Counted from the first letter of the stretch, positions 11,537 to 22,083 are shown. The stretch is DNA of 64,000 nucleotides from Gari tellinella (GCA_922989275.2 OV277862.1:41193786-41257785); one strand, 5' to 3'. Program-made: numbers and translations. The notes: generated from the sequence alone by a model not told the origin.

Positions 11537-12220
11537 CTATTATTATTATTATTCCAGATTTATATAGCGCTCTTTTCACACAGGGATTGTGCGTTCAAAA
11601 GCGCTTTACATGAAATAACATATATGTACCTACAAATCTAGAAAAAACAAAATAACTACAATCAGATCTGAAATAAAACATGAATAAACATATAAAAGAT
11701 AGTCCCCCAAAAACGGCGATCACATTACCCCCATCAATCAGCAATGAACCTGACCGACTAAGTATTGTCGACTGATATAAATAATGGTAGAGAGCCAAAA
11801 GCAGGCCATCGACAAAACACAAATAACTATAATTAGATCTAAAATAAGCATGAATAAACATACAAAACAGCCCCCAAATGGCGATCACACTACCCCCATC
11901 AATCAGCAATGAACAAACCGGCTAAAGATTGCCGACCAATAGAAATAATAGCAGAACGCCCAATGCAGGCCATCTAATGTAACATAACTAGGAAAAATAG
12001 CATATGCGACCATAACTAAAAACTCTATAGAAGATCAATAACATGATTAAAAATGGTGAAAGCTTTCCAAGAATTGTACTACAGACTCCGCCAGCTGGTT
12101 TCAAAAGAGATCATATGAGAGTTGTATCCCTACCATCAAAGATCCACCAGACAGGCATTGGTCAACGGTACAACCCCAGAACTAAAAATTAGACCCATAA
12201 CATATACAGAATGAACACAG
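11537..12220. mobile_element. Insertion in copy 2, with internal tandem repeat
   Basis: Begins with an ATT microsatellite, then 'tttatatagcgctcttttca' and 'gttcaaaagcgctttaca', a motif pair frequent in marine invertebrate repeats. Two units near 11650 and 11820 (aataaacata..., 'cccccatcaatcagcaatga') form a direct repeat with a period of about 170 bp. Absent from copy 1, so it arrived after the duplication or was lost from the other copy. Confidence 0.7.
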
Positions 12221-12517
12221 CTAAATTATTGTGAAATTTTATTATCTTAAGTAGATATATAAAACATGTATTTACGCATTATCGTATTTATTTGGTATAC
12301 TATTTTGTTAAAATCTTCATTCTTTGCTTTTTGAAGATGTTTTAGCACACTAGGGACCGTCACAATAGAAGTCTGAACCCCAAAAGAAGAAAAAAATGTA
12401 TACAAAGTCTATATATCTAGTGTTTATACATTTTTTTTCTTTTGGGGTTCAGACTTCTATTGTGGGTATCCTGTGGTTTAGCAGTGCTCGCTTATAGGCT
12501 TTGCCTATTCCATATTA

Positions 12518-13079
12518 TTATTTTGGTCTAATTCCTTAATTTTACTCCGCGTATTTCGAAAACTTTGAAAAAAGTCTATCAGTGTAGCTGCCTTACGTTT
12601 TTGGTCAGCCATCTTTCAACGAAACAAACGAGAAGGCATGAGAGATTATCAGCGATTGGACTACAGCGGATACTTCCGGTCGACGTATCCAATGAAATTA
12701 GTCGTTTTAAATGCTCTAATAGTACGGATAGACTAAAACATTGACCGTCAGTGCGGGGAAAAAAAAAATTCGCGATATTTTTAAGCGCGCCCTCGGGCCC
12801 ATTTACAGGAATTTTTCCGCGCCTTTTGTGATTTTTATGCGCCAATGGCGCAAGGGCGCGGCCTGGGCAGAACACTGACTGATTACATATGCAAACAGTG
12901 TAGATCCTAATGAGAGGGCTCCTATAGGACCCTCTGATCAAGATCTGCACTGTTTCATATTTCTTTGGTTTTTTGTTGCCATACAAAAAAATGCAACAGT
13001 CGACAGGTTCAAAATTTGTGTACAAGAAGAGTCCAAAAGGATTATAAATTCCCACATGAGATATTTAGGGTTGAAAGGC
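12518..13079. other. Intronic stretch with a B/C-type hairpin
   Basis: GC-richer piece with 'aagcgcgccctcgggccc'. A hairpin at about 12893-12955 (gcaaacagtgtagatccta...gatcaagatctgcactgttt) matches the family B/C cores. No TTAA ends found. The long open frame on the minus strand here runs across repeats. Confidence 0.5.
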
Positions 13080-13970
13080 TTAAGGTAGCATTTACCGAAA
13101 TAAATGGTAAAATAGTCGTTTTATACTTTTTTACAAATCCTGATAGATAAAGGCAAGTTACCAAATTCTCTCTTGCTTTCTCGGTCCTTTTACCGGTAAA
13201 TCACGCGTCAGAATCCCCGCTGGGTGCCTCAATTGCGTAGATTACGTGACTAGATAGGTGGTTTATTCCGAAGCTGTCAGAGGTGATTTACAACTTTTAC
13301 CGTATTAAAATCGTTATTTTAATATGATTGGCTTTGTTAATTTGGGGCGGAGTTTAACGAAATGGTTGATGATAAGCTGGGTCATGTTATTTGGTCTTAG
13401 TTGAATACCGGGCGGTCACGAGAGCCTAATTGACACATCAGTTTTCCGGCATTACATAATTTGAAGCAAGCGGTATTTTTGAACTCCCCTAACTTTTGCT
13501 GTGGGGGTTCAATTTTCGTGCGGTTTGAAGCAGATGAAAGGGTATTATCTCCCCGAGGGAACCGTGTCTCAGAAATTGTATAAGTAGCTCCAGTGGTCCG
13601 TTATAAAGCGTTACGTAATAGTGGTCGACTTTAAACCGTAAAAAATCTTTGATGTTACATAACAAAGGTTTGAAGCGGTATTTTAAAAATCTGAGACACG
13701 GATCCCTAGATATGTTTATAAAGAGTATTTTGGGCAATTTTAATCATGTTACAAATAAAGATGGCTTTGATATCGTTGTTTGAATATTTTTTTTAAATGT
13801 TCTTATAAAATCGTAAAAAATTAAAATATTTTTTGTAAATTGGCATATTCTGATTAGATGGGATGTGTACCATTTTCATCCGTCAGCTATAAAATTGGGG
13901 AAAAATCATCAATCACGACAATAAATTAGAAAAATCCGCTTGCAGTATCGATCGTCAACAGCTACCTTAA
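13080..13970. mobile_element. Possible TTAA-bounded element, 0.9 kb
   Basis: TTAAGGTAGC at the left and its exact inverse GCTACCTTAA at the right. Internal inverted segments 'gggaaccgtgtctcag' and 'ctgagacacggatccc'. No coding sequence seen. Ends of only 10 bp make this tentative. Confidence 0.4.
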
Positions 13971-14068
13971 CACAGTTATGTATAGGTGATTAGGTTTGGT
14001 TTGACAATTTGAACTTATGTCTATATGGAGGAAAGGTTTACATCCGATCCTAACTTGGATATATACCA

Positions 14069-14290
14069 TACAGTGAAATACATTTCAAACCCTCCTCTAT
14101 GACAACCACTTAAAAGAAGGCTTCTTGACTGCATGAAAATTAGGTGACAGCTTAAGGCATAGTGAACATAAAACAGTCAGCTCCTTTAGGAGCTGTCTGT
14201 TTTATGTTCACTATGCTTTAAGCAGTCACCTGCCTTAAACACCAGATAATAAACACAATTTAGTGGTTGTAATAGAGAGGTTTTACTGTT
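14069..14290. mobile_element. Family D MITE next to the 60-aa exon
   Basis: Ends 'tacagtgaaatac..ctcctctatgacaacca' and 'tggttgtaatagagaggttt'. Hairpin 'aaacagtcagctcctttagg' with its inverse. Its right end lies 17 bases from the donor of the exon at 14307. Confidence 0.7.
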
Positions 14291-14306
14291 TGTTAATTGT
14301 ACTTAC

Positions 14307-14486
14307 ATCTTCCTCTGCCTTTCTACGTGTCTCGTCGAGATCATAGTGACATTGTGTAAGGGCGTCCTGCAGCTTCTTGATAGTGTCTGTCTGTCTACTG
14401 GCCTCCTGGCTCTTCTCTTGGTGCTTGGCCTTCAGGCGACCAATGTCAGCATTCAGCTTCTGTATCGTGTCATCTCGTATAACAAC
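14307..14486 (-). CDS. Coiled-coil gene exon, 60 aa
   Basis: 180 bp, the longest exon. It starts VVIRDDTIQKLNADIGRLKA, then KHQEKSQEASRQTDTIKKLQ, then DALTQCHYDLDETRRKAEED. Acceptor acatatttcag, donor GAT|gtaagt. Two I-x-K-L motifs are visible. Confidence 0.92.
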
Positions 14487-14756
14487 CTGAAATATGTTGG
14501 AAAGTTTTTGTATATAAATCTCTGTTGCTTTGACAATATGTGATTGAAGAATAATCTGGAATACTTTAAATCACTCTTTTCTAACATTGTGTCCTCTATG
14601 GGCCTTTATTGAAGGCATGAACATTCCCTCTTTGGAATTTCTTTGGTTTTATACTCGGCTAAACCGAAACAAAAACTATGTATCACCCAGAAACTTGCTT
14701 TTACAATTGTCACAAAGCAAACTCAAAGCCAAAAGAAAGGCATGGTCAGGCGATTT

Positions 14757-14905
14757 TTCCAGCAGATTGAAAGTAAAGCAAAATGCGCATTAATGCGCAT
14801 TCTGCTTTACTTTTAGTCTGCTTTAAGCTACCATCTGATGAGCTAAAAATCCAAAGATTGTGGAAAAATCCTGAGAAATGGCAGCCCTGCTGAAATGATT
14901 CAGAT
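14757..14905. mobile_element. Family K/A hairpin fragment
   Basis: Hairpin 'agtaaagcaaaatgcgcatt' centred on TTAA, followed by ctttaagctaccatctg (family A) and ending 'gaaatggcagccctgctg', the family K right end. Likely an A fragment inside a K element, as at 55243. Confidence 0.5.
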
Positions 14906-14921
14906 ATTATTGTAGGCTTAC

Positions 14922-15005
14922 CTTTTCTGTGGTCTCTTTCTGTTGTCTCTGTAGAGAAGCTAGGTCAGACTTGAGTTGTTGGATAAAGTCCTCCTTGTTG
15001 TTGCC
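14922..15005 (-). CDS. Coiled-coil gene exon, 28 aa
   Basis: 84 bp, reading GNNKEDFIQQLKSDLASL then QRQQKETTEK. Acceptor tttcctcccag, donor AAG|gtaagc. It carries the recurring EDFIQQL motif. Confidence 0.92.
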
Positions 15006-15209
15006 CTGGGAGGAAATAAATCACGTATAGAATCATATACACTGTACTAATTCTACATACAACATATGAGAGAAAATAGCTAATACAAAACACTTCATAT
15101 CATCATAATATTATTATAATATTCACCCAGTGGTATATCGAAGTATTGATACTACATATTCCTCAATATTTGCACCACAAATGATAAATGGTGTCGAATA
15201 CAGTTGGCA

Positions 15210-15285
15210 GCGTAAAGCAAGATAAAAGTAAAGCAGAAAAGTCCTATAGGAGCTTTCTGCTTTACTTTTATCTTGCTTTAAGCAT
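15210..15285. repeat. Hairpin of D/A type
   Basis: 'gtaaagcaagataaaagtaa' pairs with 'ttacttttatcttgctttaa' around tcctatagga. Terminal repeats of the host element not resolved. Confidence 0.6.
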
Positions 15286-15361
15286 TCAGCATCTTGCTTT
15301 AATTAAGCATTTACATGTAACTGCATTTACTGGTAATTGTCAGATATAGATGATTTGCACT

Positions 15362-15575
15362 ATAACTCTTTGAACCTTAGTCACACATTATATGTGTCAT
15401 TTGCAAAGAGTGTACCTGTAAGAAGTACACTTGTCCTATGCAAACAATGTATACTCTGATCAGAAGGCTCATTTGTCATATATTGTAAAAAATCAAAACT
15501 AAAATGTACCAAATGGTCTAGACTAAATTGAAAACTAGAATTGTCCATTTGAGGTTTCAGGGAGGAAAGGGTTAA
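15362..15575 (+). mobile_element. Family B TTAA MITE (decayed hairpin)
   Basis: Starts aactctttgaacctt and ends gggaggaaagggTTAA. It retains 'agtgtacctgtaagaagtac' and the 'ctagactaaattgaaaacta' tail but has lost one hairpin arm. Confidence 0.65.
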
Positions 15576-15607
15576 GCTATGGCAGAAAGTATCAAACATT
15601 AACTCAC

Positions 15608-15775
15608 TGTGAGTTGGAGGTTGTCTATCTTGGACTGCATGGTGGTTTGTTCTATACTCATGTTCCTGACCTGGTCCTCTAGACGGTTGATCTCATCCAG
15701 CTGGTTGGAGCTGCGCTTCTTTAGCTCATCTAACTGAGACTCCAGGTTAGTGATGGACACTTTCTTAGCCTCAAC
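15608..15775 (-). CDS. Coiled-coil gene exon, 56 aa
   Basis: 168 bp, eight heptads. It starts VEAKKVSITNLESQLDELKK, then RSSNQLDEINRLEDQVRNMS, then IEQTTMQSKIDNLQLT. Acceptor tactgtacag, donor ACA|gtgagt. Confidence 0.92.
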
Positions 15776-15838
15776 CTGTACAGTAGCATAAAACAGTATT
15801 AGATTAACCTGCCTCTGTGATGCTCTAACTTATTACTA

Positions 15839-16027
15839 CAGGGCTCTAGATTAGGGGTAGTCAACTGAACAAATTCAAACATTTTCTCACTCATTTTAGG
15901 ACCAATCCTATGGTGTTACTATTCATTAGAATTGTCTCGAAGAAACAATTCTACTGAGTAGTAACACCATAGGGTTTAATGCAGAAATAAAGATTTTAGT
16001 TTGTGAAAAACTACCCTTATATGGAGC
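15839..16027. mobile_element. Family E hairpin MITE
   Basis: Starts cagggctctagattagggg; long hairpin 'tatggtgttactattcatta' with its inverse 'taacaccatagggtttaatg'; the right end is degenerate (cttatatggagc). Confidence 0.65.
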
Positions 16028-16375
16028 AATACTAGCAAATAAGAGAAAACATTTTCATTATATCATTAATCAATTACAAGCTAGTATTTAAATAAATAGC
16101 ACTCACTACGATTGAAATGTGTTGAGGTACAATATTTCAATGCCCTTTTCAAGGGTAAACGTTTATGAAAGAAGTAGTTCACAATTTATGTTTACATTTG
16201 TAATATGGAAAGTCATGGAATTAGTATACATGGAATATTTGTTTCTGATACAAATTTTAAAAGATGCCCAGTTATCCAACCAACTGTCATTTTTAACCCT
16301 TTACTCCATAGCTTGTTTCTGGAATTGAAAACAGGTGACCACTTAAAACAAGTTGAAAGTAAAGCAGAATGCACC

Positions 16376-16627
16376 TTAACCCTTTACCTGATAGCATTAT
16401 TTCTAGTATTGAAGATATGTGACTACTTAAAGCAGGTTGAAAGTAAAGCAGAATGCGCCCTAAGGCGCATTCTGCTTTACTTCCAGCCTGCTTTAAGCTA
16501 TTAACTGCTAGAATAAGGAAAGTATTAAATATGACACATATTCATTACGGTATAATTTGGATCTATTTTCTTCAGCGGATGAAGAAAATGAATGTGCTAA
16601 AAGTCGCTTCTATGAGGAAAGGGTTAA
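16376..16627 (+). mobile_element. Family A element nested in the hairpin loop of another
   Basis: TTAACCCTTTACCTG...GGAAAGGGTTAA, flanked by gaatgcacc on the left and ggtgcattc on the right, which are the two arms of the outer hairpin. TTAA is present on both sides as the target duplication. Confidence 0.88.
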
Positions 16628-16699
16628 GGTGCATTCTGCTTCACTTTCAGCCTGCTAGGATATAGACAATACTTCTGATACATATTCATGATTGTATAA

Positions 16700-17100
16700 A
16701 TAGAGGATCTTACATGAGTGCTCATTATTTATCATTTTTAATAAACGAGTTGACTCAAATAATATGAAGCAAGCCTTGGCGAGCATCATATTAATTCTAG
16801 TTAACGAGTTTATTAAAAATTATAAGTAATGAGCACGAATGTGAGATTCTTTTTATCACATAAATTTTTTAAACACCTTTTAAATCAAACGAAGCCGTAG
16901 TTTGTAGTCTTTCTGCTATATAGATTTTCTGCCAAAACCTGACATTGTTTACGGTAACGTCATCACAAACAACATCATTTGGTGTCCCGCTACATGCAGC
17001 GCTTGTTGACAAAAAGGTTTGGCCAGAGCCCAAAAGACCATATTTCACAAGTGGATTACGATATTTATATAATGGCTTTATTTCACTCCCAGACAGCAAG
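16700..17100. mobile_element. Insertion with 'gtgctcatta' inverted repeats
   Basis: 'cttacatgagtgctcattat' and 'taatgagcacgaatgtgag' form inverted arms at 16709-16728 and 16826-16850. About 250 bp of unrecognised sequence follow before the outer A element resumes. Confidence 0.5.
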
Positions 17101-17223
17101 TTATGTGATAAATTGGAATAATTTTCTTCAGTAGATGAATAAATGAAATGCGTATCTATGGAGTAAAGAGTTGAGGCATGATGAGATGACATGTGAATAC
17201 TGCGTATAACTATACAAGCTTAC

Positions 17224-17286
17224 CTCAGTGCTGGAGGAGCGAAGCTGTTGTTTTAGTTGCTCAACCTCTCTCTCAAGTTGGTTAAT
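17224..17286 (-). CDS. Coiled-coil gene exon, 21 aa
   Basis: 63 bp, three heptads: INQLEREVEQLKQQLR then SSSTE, a strong heptad pattern. Acceptor cttgcacag, donor GAG|gtaagc. Confidence 0.92.
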
Positions 17287-17347
17287 CTGTGCAAGATATA
17301 CCATGATTTCTAGTCTAGAATAGTGTTAGTTTATAATACATAATATG

Positions 17348-17540
17348 CAGGGTTTCAGATAAGGGGGAGTAAACTGAACAAATCCAGCATTTTCTCACTT
17401 ATTTCAGCATCAAATCCTATGGTGTTACTACTCATTAGAATTGTCTCTTTGAGACAATTCTAATGAGTAGTGACACCATAGGGTTTAAAGCAGAAATAAA
17501 GATTTTAATGTTTGAAATACTCCCCTTATCTGGAACCCTG
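17348..17540. mobile_element. Family E hairpin MITE
   Basis: Ends cagggtttcagataagggg and ccccttatctggaaccctg are near-perfect inverses. ATATG on both sides suggests a 5-bp target duplication. Long hairpin over tatggtgttactactcatta. Confidence 0.85.
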
Positions 17541-17654
17541 ATATGCGATACAATTCAGCAATACAATAGTGCAGAGATCAATCAATCTGGTATGCCTTGT
17601 AAAGCAAGTAAAGCTGGTAGATAATTATGCTACATGGCCTTAGTCAAAATTGTA

Positions 17655-17891
17655 TTAACTCTTTCAACACCATAGAACTGTTTGAAATATATTTATTACA
17701 TTTGCAAACAGTGTAGACTCAGATCAGAGGGCTCCTATAGGAGCCCTCTGATCTGGGTCTACACTGTTTGCTTATTTAGACAAGCATTTATTAAACTACC
17801 CAGAATTCCACTGGTTCATATTTTGGTAACTAAAAAGATCCACAAGGGAACCTAACAACCCACAAGAGTTGCTAAGTGTTGAAAGAGTTGA
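17655..17891 (+). mobile_element. Family C TTAA hairpin MITE
   Basis: Starts TTAACTCTTTCAACACC and ends GTGTTGAAAGAGTTGA. Hairpin 'gtagactcagatcagaggg' with its inverse around ctcctatagga. Other copies at 29749, 39339, 54361 and 60663. Confidence 0.88.
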
Positions 17892-19072
17892 GCAATTTGA
17901 ACTTCCAAGGCACGACTATATCTCTCATAAAGGCCAAGCATTGATGAATTTATTATCAAAATGTTTGCAGAAGAAAGAATAATAATATGAACACAAGCAA
18001 AAATATCAAGTGGGCATTAGGTACAGATATTTCAATATGTAATGTGTAATTTTACATGGAACTATGATTCCTGAAAGCTTCAGAGCATTTTAAGCTTCTA
18101 GAGGATAAAGCAATAATAATATGAGCCACCTTGGAGAAGTTACTGTTAAATTTGCAAACATCATAGACCCAGATAAGCAACAGCATTTGATCAGGATCTA
18201 CAACATTTGTCACTAAGTCTTGTCAAAATCATAAGCATTTTTTTTACTTATGCTACATACACTGTAGACCATGAACAGACAAAGCATTGGTGGTCCATCT
18301 TGGTCAACACTTCTTTGTTTTATTTATTCAGAATAGGCTCATTCATTGCTATATAACATCAGTACTGCAAAGCAATGTCTATATGTTTGTACACTAAAGT
18401 TCTGTGCAATTATAGGCCGCAGAAAAATATCTTCAATGTTTACACTGTCATCAGTCCTTTCGAAGAGAAGTTCTTTGCTAGAAAGAATTTGTAATGATAA
18501 ATAAGACATGCTAAGATCAGACACCATAACCATATAACTAACTCCTTTGCAAATAGTGCAGACTCTGATTAGAGGGCTCCTTCTGGAGCCCTCTGATCAG
18601 GGTCTTCACTGTTTGTCATGTTTTAAAGTATTGTAGGAGCCCACTCTACCAATGTAAAGTCAATGTAAACTTGTATACATTAGAATTCAGCAGTATAAGG
18701 CTAGGCTGACATAGCCCTTTTGTAACTAAATGAAGATATTTCTCTAAACTATTCATGTATATATCTAGTGATATGTCACTTACTTTCACAAGTTCACGCA
18801 ACTGTTCATTGCATAGAAGTAGAGTTAAATACCAACATATTCATATCCTTAATTATCACGCTAAATTATCATCCGTATCATTTGCAAAAACTACTCTTTA
18901 GTTCTTATAGAAATTCTGACATACTATACATGTACATTAATTCTGGCATCAAACAATTTTGAACATGATCAGATGCAGAATTCTATTGGCTTGCATATGA
19001 TCTGGATCCAAACTGTTTCTAGTTGCCCTTTGATGAGATAAGGGTTAAATGGATACAGGAAACCAACATATC
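17892..19072. other. Intron with one hairpin and one candidate microexon
   Basis: A B-type hairpin at 18547-18616 (gcaaatagtgcagactctga...gggtcttcactgtttg) lacks clear TTAA ends. A weak 'gatcagatgcagaattct' H-like core at 18966. Otherwise AT-rich sequence without recognised features apart from the candidate microexon at 18784. Confidence 0.5.
18784..18801 (-). CDS. Candidate 18-bp microexon, 6 aa (uncertain)
   Basis: Reads LRELVK in phase 0, with a perfect gtaagt donor. The acceptor is caatgaacag, preceded by a T/C-rich stretch (tttaactctacttct). The frame stays open upstream as NEQLRELVK, so the true acceptor could lie elsewhere. It fits the coiled coil and sits between the 21964 and 17224 exons. 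Confidence 0.35.
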
Positions 19073-19324
19073 TAACCCTTTACCTGATAGCCTATTTCTA
19101 GAATTGAAAATAGGTTACTACTTAAAGCAGGTTGAAAGTAAAGCAGAATGCGCTTAAGGCGCATTCTGCTTTACTTTCAGCCTGCTTTAAGCTATCCTGT
19201 GCTAGAATATATAGAAAAAATTCCCTATAATATATATTCATGACTGATTAAATTGGAACTACTTTCATCAGCGGAGGTATAAATCATATTCGCTAAAAGT
19301 CGCTTCTATGGGGTAAAGGGTTAA
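19073..19324 (+). mobile_element. Family A hairpin MITE
   Basis: Starts CTAACCCTTTACCTG (mutated TTAA) and ends GGGGTAAAGGGTTAA. Complete hairpin 'agtaaagcagaatgcgctta' with its inverse. Confidence 0.88.
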
Positions 19325-19440
19325 TATCAGAATAAGCGTTCCAGAATAAGGTACATGCAGTTGGTCAAAACAAGAAGGTTACAACTGGAAATACAATCAA
19401 ACATTTATAAAATCTTTTTCCGCAATCTATTTCTTCTTCC

Positions 19441-19688
19441 TTAACCCTTTCCCCCATAGAAGCGACTTTTAGCGCATTTGATATATTCCTACACTGAAGA
19501 AAATAGTTCCCATTTATACAGTCAGGAATATGTATTATCAGAAATATTTTCTATATTTAAGCAGATAATAGCTTAAAGCAGGCTGAAAGTAAAGCAGAAT
19601 GCGCCTTAAGGCGCATTCTGCTTTACTTTCAACCTGCTTGAAGTGGTTAGCAATCTTCAATCCCAGAAACGGTCTATAAGGTAAAGGG
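19441..19688 (-). mobile_element. Family A hairpin MITE, inverted
   Basis: Starts TTAACCCTTTCCCCC with the conserved 'gaagcgacttttagcgcatt', central hairpin gaatgcgccttaaggcgcattc, and ends ctataaggtaaaggg without a final TTAA. Confidence 0.82.
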
Positions 19689-19693
19689 CTATC

Positions 19694-20537
19694 AGGGTTG
19701 TAGATAAGGCGCGTATTTGCGTAAATACGCAATTAAATACAGTAGAAAAGCAATTACTTTCAAATCCATGCGTACTGAAAATCAATTATTGAAAGGGTTT
19801 ACGCAAAAGAATTCAAGCAGGCGCGTATCGTACGCAATTAGTCGCATTTCTCAAGTGTAATGACGGGATGTTTACTACAACACCGGGTGAATATTTTACC
19901 GATACACCGGTTAGACTGGTTAATTATTTCCAAGTAATAGCCTATAGGATTTATGCAGCGCCGCTTTTCGTTAGCCTCGTTTAAGTAGTAAACCAGTCAC
20001 ATCGTCTGCCAGAATTTCTTCTGTCAAAATGGCATCGCGCGGACGGAAAAAGCGAACCGCGCAACAAAAAAAACACATTATTCAATTACGGTCAGCTTTC
20101 CGCGAGCGAACCAGAAATAATTTGTAACGGTGTCGTGAATGAAATTTTGAATGATGCGTGTAACAGCCAAAAAAGAGGTTGTTACGACAGTGCTAAAGTT
20201 AGCAAAGTTACGGTAAAGGAATCCTGGAATAGCTTTTAAAGATTCCGTGGCTGAAAATTAATGAATCCTACACAAACATGAGCTGTTGCATTTGTGTTGA
20301 AATGAGATCGAAACTGAAATTATTGAGTGTGGGCAAACGAGGGTACAGTACAATACATCAAACATTCAGCTTGTGTTTTGTATTAAATGGAGAGAAAAAA
20401 ATAGAGTAAAAAAGCAATTCATATCAAATTGATGGAGTAACGGTTTTTTGGATACTCAATTGAAATTCAGAAAACCCAATTCATAGAAAATAGAGGGAGT
20501 AAATACCCAATTAATGCAAAACCTTATCTACAACCCT
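19694..20537. mobile_element. hAT-like element with decayed transposase remnant, 844 bp
   Basis: AGGGTTGTAGATAAGG at the left is repeated exactly in reverse at the right. GGGCTATC flanks both sides (19686-19693, 20538-20545), an 8-bp duplication; if the end is taken as CAGGG the duplication is GGCTAT. Inside is a broken frame: MASRGRKKRTAQQKKHIIQL near 20028, and IPWLKINESYTNMSCCIC near 20240, resembling the start of the zinc-finger region of hAT-type transposases. Stops and frame changes make it non-functional. Superfamily is inference. Confidence 0.7.
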
Positions 20538-20583
20538 GGGCTATCAACTTGTGCCTGTTCAAGATATGGTCATGTATACCCAT

Positions 20584-20831
20584 TTAACCCTTTACCACAT
20601 TGCCTGTTTCTAGATATGAAGACAGGTTGAATATAAGGCATAATGCATCTTAAGGCACATTCTGCTTTACTTTTAGTCTGCTTTAAACTTCCACCTGCTA
20701 GGACATAGAAAATATTTCTTATACCGTACTATACATTATGATATTCATCACTGTATAAAGTGAAACTATTTTTTTCAGTGGAGGAATAAATTAAATGTGT
20801 GAAAAGGGACATCTATGCAGTAATGGGCTAA
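20584..20831 (+). mobile_element. Family A MITE, older copy
   Basis: Starts TTAACCCTTTACCAC and ends GTAATGGGCTAA. One hairpin arm partly deleted (caggttgaatataaggcata). Confidence 0.75.
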
Positions 20832-21583
20832 CATAGGTCACTCTCCTTGCGTAAGTGACACAATCTGATAGTTACTGTGAACCTTTGTTCCATGAGTTTA
20901 ATTCTTCTTCAAATGAATTTGAATTCTTTTTTAAATTTGAGGATCTATATAGACCATATATAGTAAAATTGATTCGCATAAATCAAGACCATCATATGTA
21001 TCCGGTTAAAAATTAAAATACTATATGTATATGTTTTATTCACATGCTTATTAATAAGTGCAAAAAACTCAGGAGATGTGGAATATCATAGTTTGGTTAA
21101 GGACACAAGGGGAACAACTCTCTTATAAGGGGAACAAACTCATGGAACAAACATTTACTCACTGTGCCCTCTAACAAATCTAAATGCTCAACGCCCTCTG
21201 CAACCTTATGTAAAGTGGTAAGAGTTATCATTTTACTTATTAACAGTTACTCTGCTAGAAACAAGAATATAATATATTCTTTACAAACAGTGTAGATACA
21301 AGTCAACAAGCTTGTGAATGAGCTTTTAATGCAATGTCTTTATCTGCTCAGAGGCAATTTAGAGAAAGTTTAGGTTACAAAACGATATCAAAATGAAAGG
21401 AAGCCCAAAGCAATTTTGGTAAAACTCTGAATTGGTCAAAATTTTAACACTTACAAAGCAGATGGACCATATTTCTAACATCAACATAGTATTTGGCTGA
21501 CTGGATACCTAGCCAACTCAACTTTAGCGCCATAATTTAAGGTTCAGTAGTTTTCTAGTTCATCTTTATGTTCTATTTTACTT
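20832..21583. other. Intronic stretch, nothing recognised
   Basis: AT-rich, with no hairpin MITE, exon or repeat unit that I can support. Confidence 0.5.
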
Positions 21584-21807
21584 AAACCAGAACACAAGTA
21601 TACTTGTCATTTACAAACAGTGTACTTGTAAATAGTGTATTTGTTCTAAGCAAACAGTGTAGATCCAGATCAGATGGCTCCTGAGCCATCTGATCAGGGT
21701 CTGCATTGTTTGTCAAATTGCAAATATATTACAGAAAACAACCCTAAACTATTATAAACGGAGTAAACTTGACGTGTTCATCAAAAGTTTCAGGGGTGAA
21801 TGGGTTA
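21584..21807 (+). mobile_element. Family B MITE
   Basis: Retains 'agtgtacttgtaaatagtgt', hairpin 'cagatcagatggctcctgag' with its inverse, and the end gtgaatgggTTAA; the left end is eroded. Confidence 0.65.
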
Positions 21808-21963
21808 AGCATATATGGTGAAACAACTCTGAAAAGGATGAAAAATGACCTAGTTGCCAAGAATGCCTGTCTCTCCATTTACCAGAGCTACGAGACAGTA
21901 TGTATGTGTATTCTTATGACATAATTTTTATATTACAGTCATGCTATATATGTGCTGTCTTAC

Positions 21964-22047
21964 CTTCTCCTCTCTCTTATTGTTGACTTCCTGAAGGTTG
22001 ACATAGTCCATCTTCAGCCTCTTGATGGCATCTTCCCTCCTCTTCAC
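21964..22047 (-). CDS. Coiled-coil gene exon, 28 aa
   Basis: 84 bp, reading VKRREDAIKRLKMDYVNL then QEVNNKREEK. Acceptor gttacag, donor AAG|gtaaga. It carries the recurring EDAIKRL motif. Confidence 0.92.
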
Positions 22048-22083
22048 CTGTAACAACATCAGAATATCATAGGTCAAACTGAG

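Larger units (their letters stand above)
9131..12517. repeat. Tandem duplication, copy 2 (with insertion)
   Basis: Repeats 6261-9096 from acattgaattgattttcagt to ttgcctattccatatta. Longer because of an inserted block of about 690 bp after 'cataatacatgtggct' (about 11537-12220). A few small deletions relative to copy 1, for example at about 10040 and 10935. Confidence 0.9.
16293..17174 (+). mobile_element. Family A element interrupted twice
   Basis: The outer copy starts TTAACCCTTTACTCC and ends GGAGTAAAGAGTTGA. Its hairpin is split at the central TTAA by a complete A copy (16376-16627). The right part (to gattgtataaa, 16699) resumes at about 17100 as attggaataattttcttcag after a second insertion. 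Confidence 0.85.

Noticed and set aside
12579..13055. 158-residue open frame on the minus strand
   Set aside because: It crosses a hairpin repeat and GC-rich repeat sequence, has no recognisable domain and no splice context; chance frame.
20028..20230. Functional small basic protein starting MASRGRKKR
   Set aside because: Ends after about 32 residues at a stop, lies within a non-autonomous transposon, and the following frame is broken.
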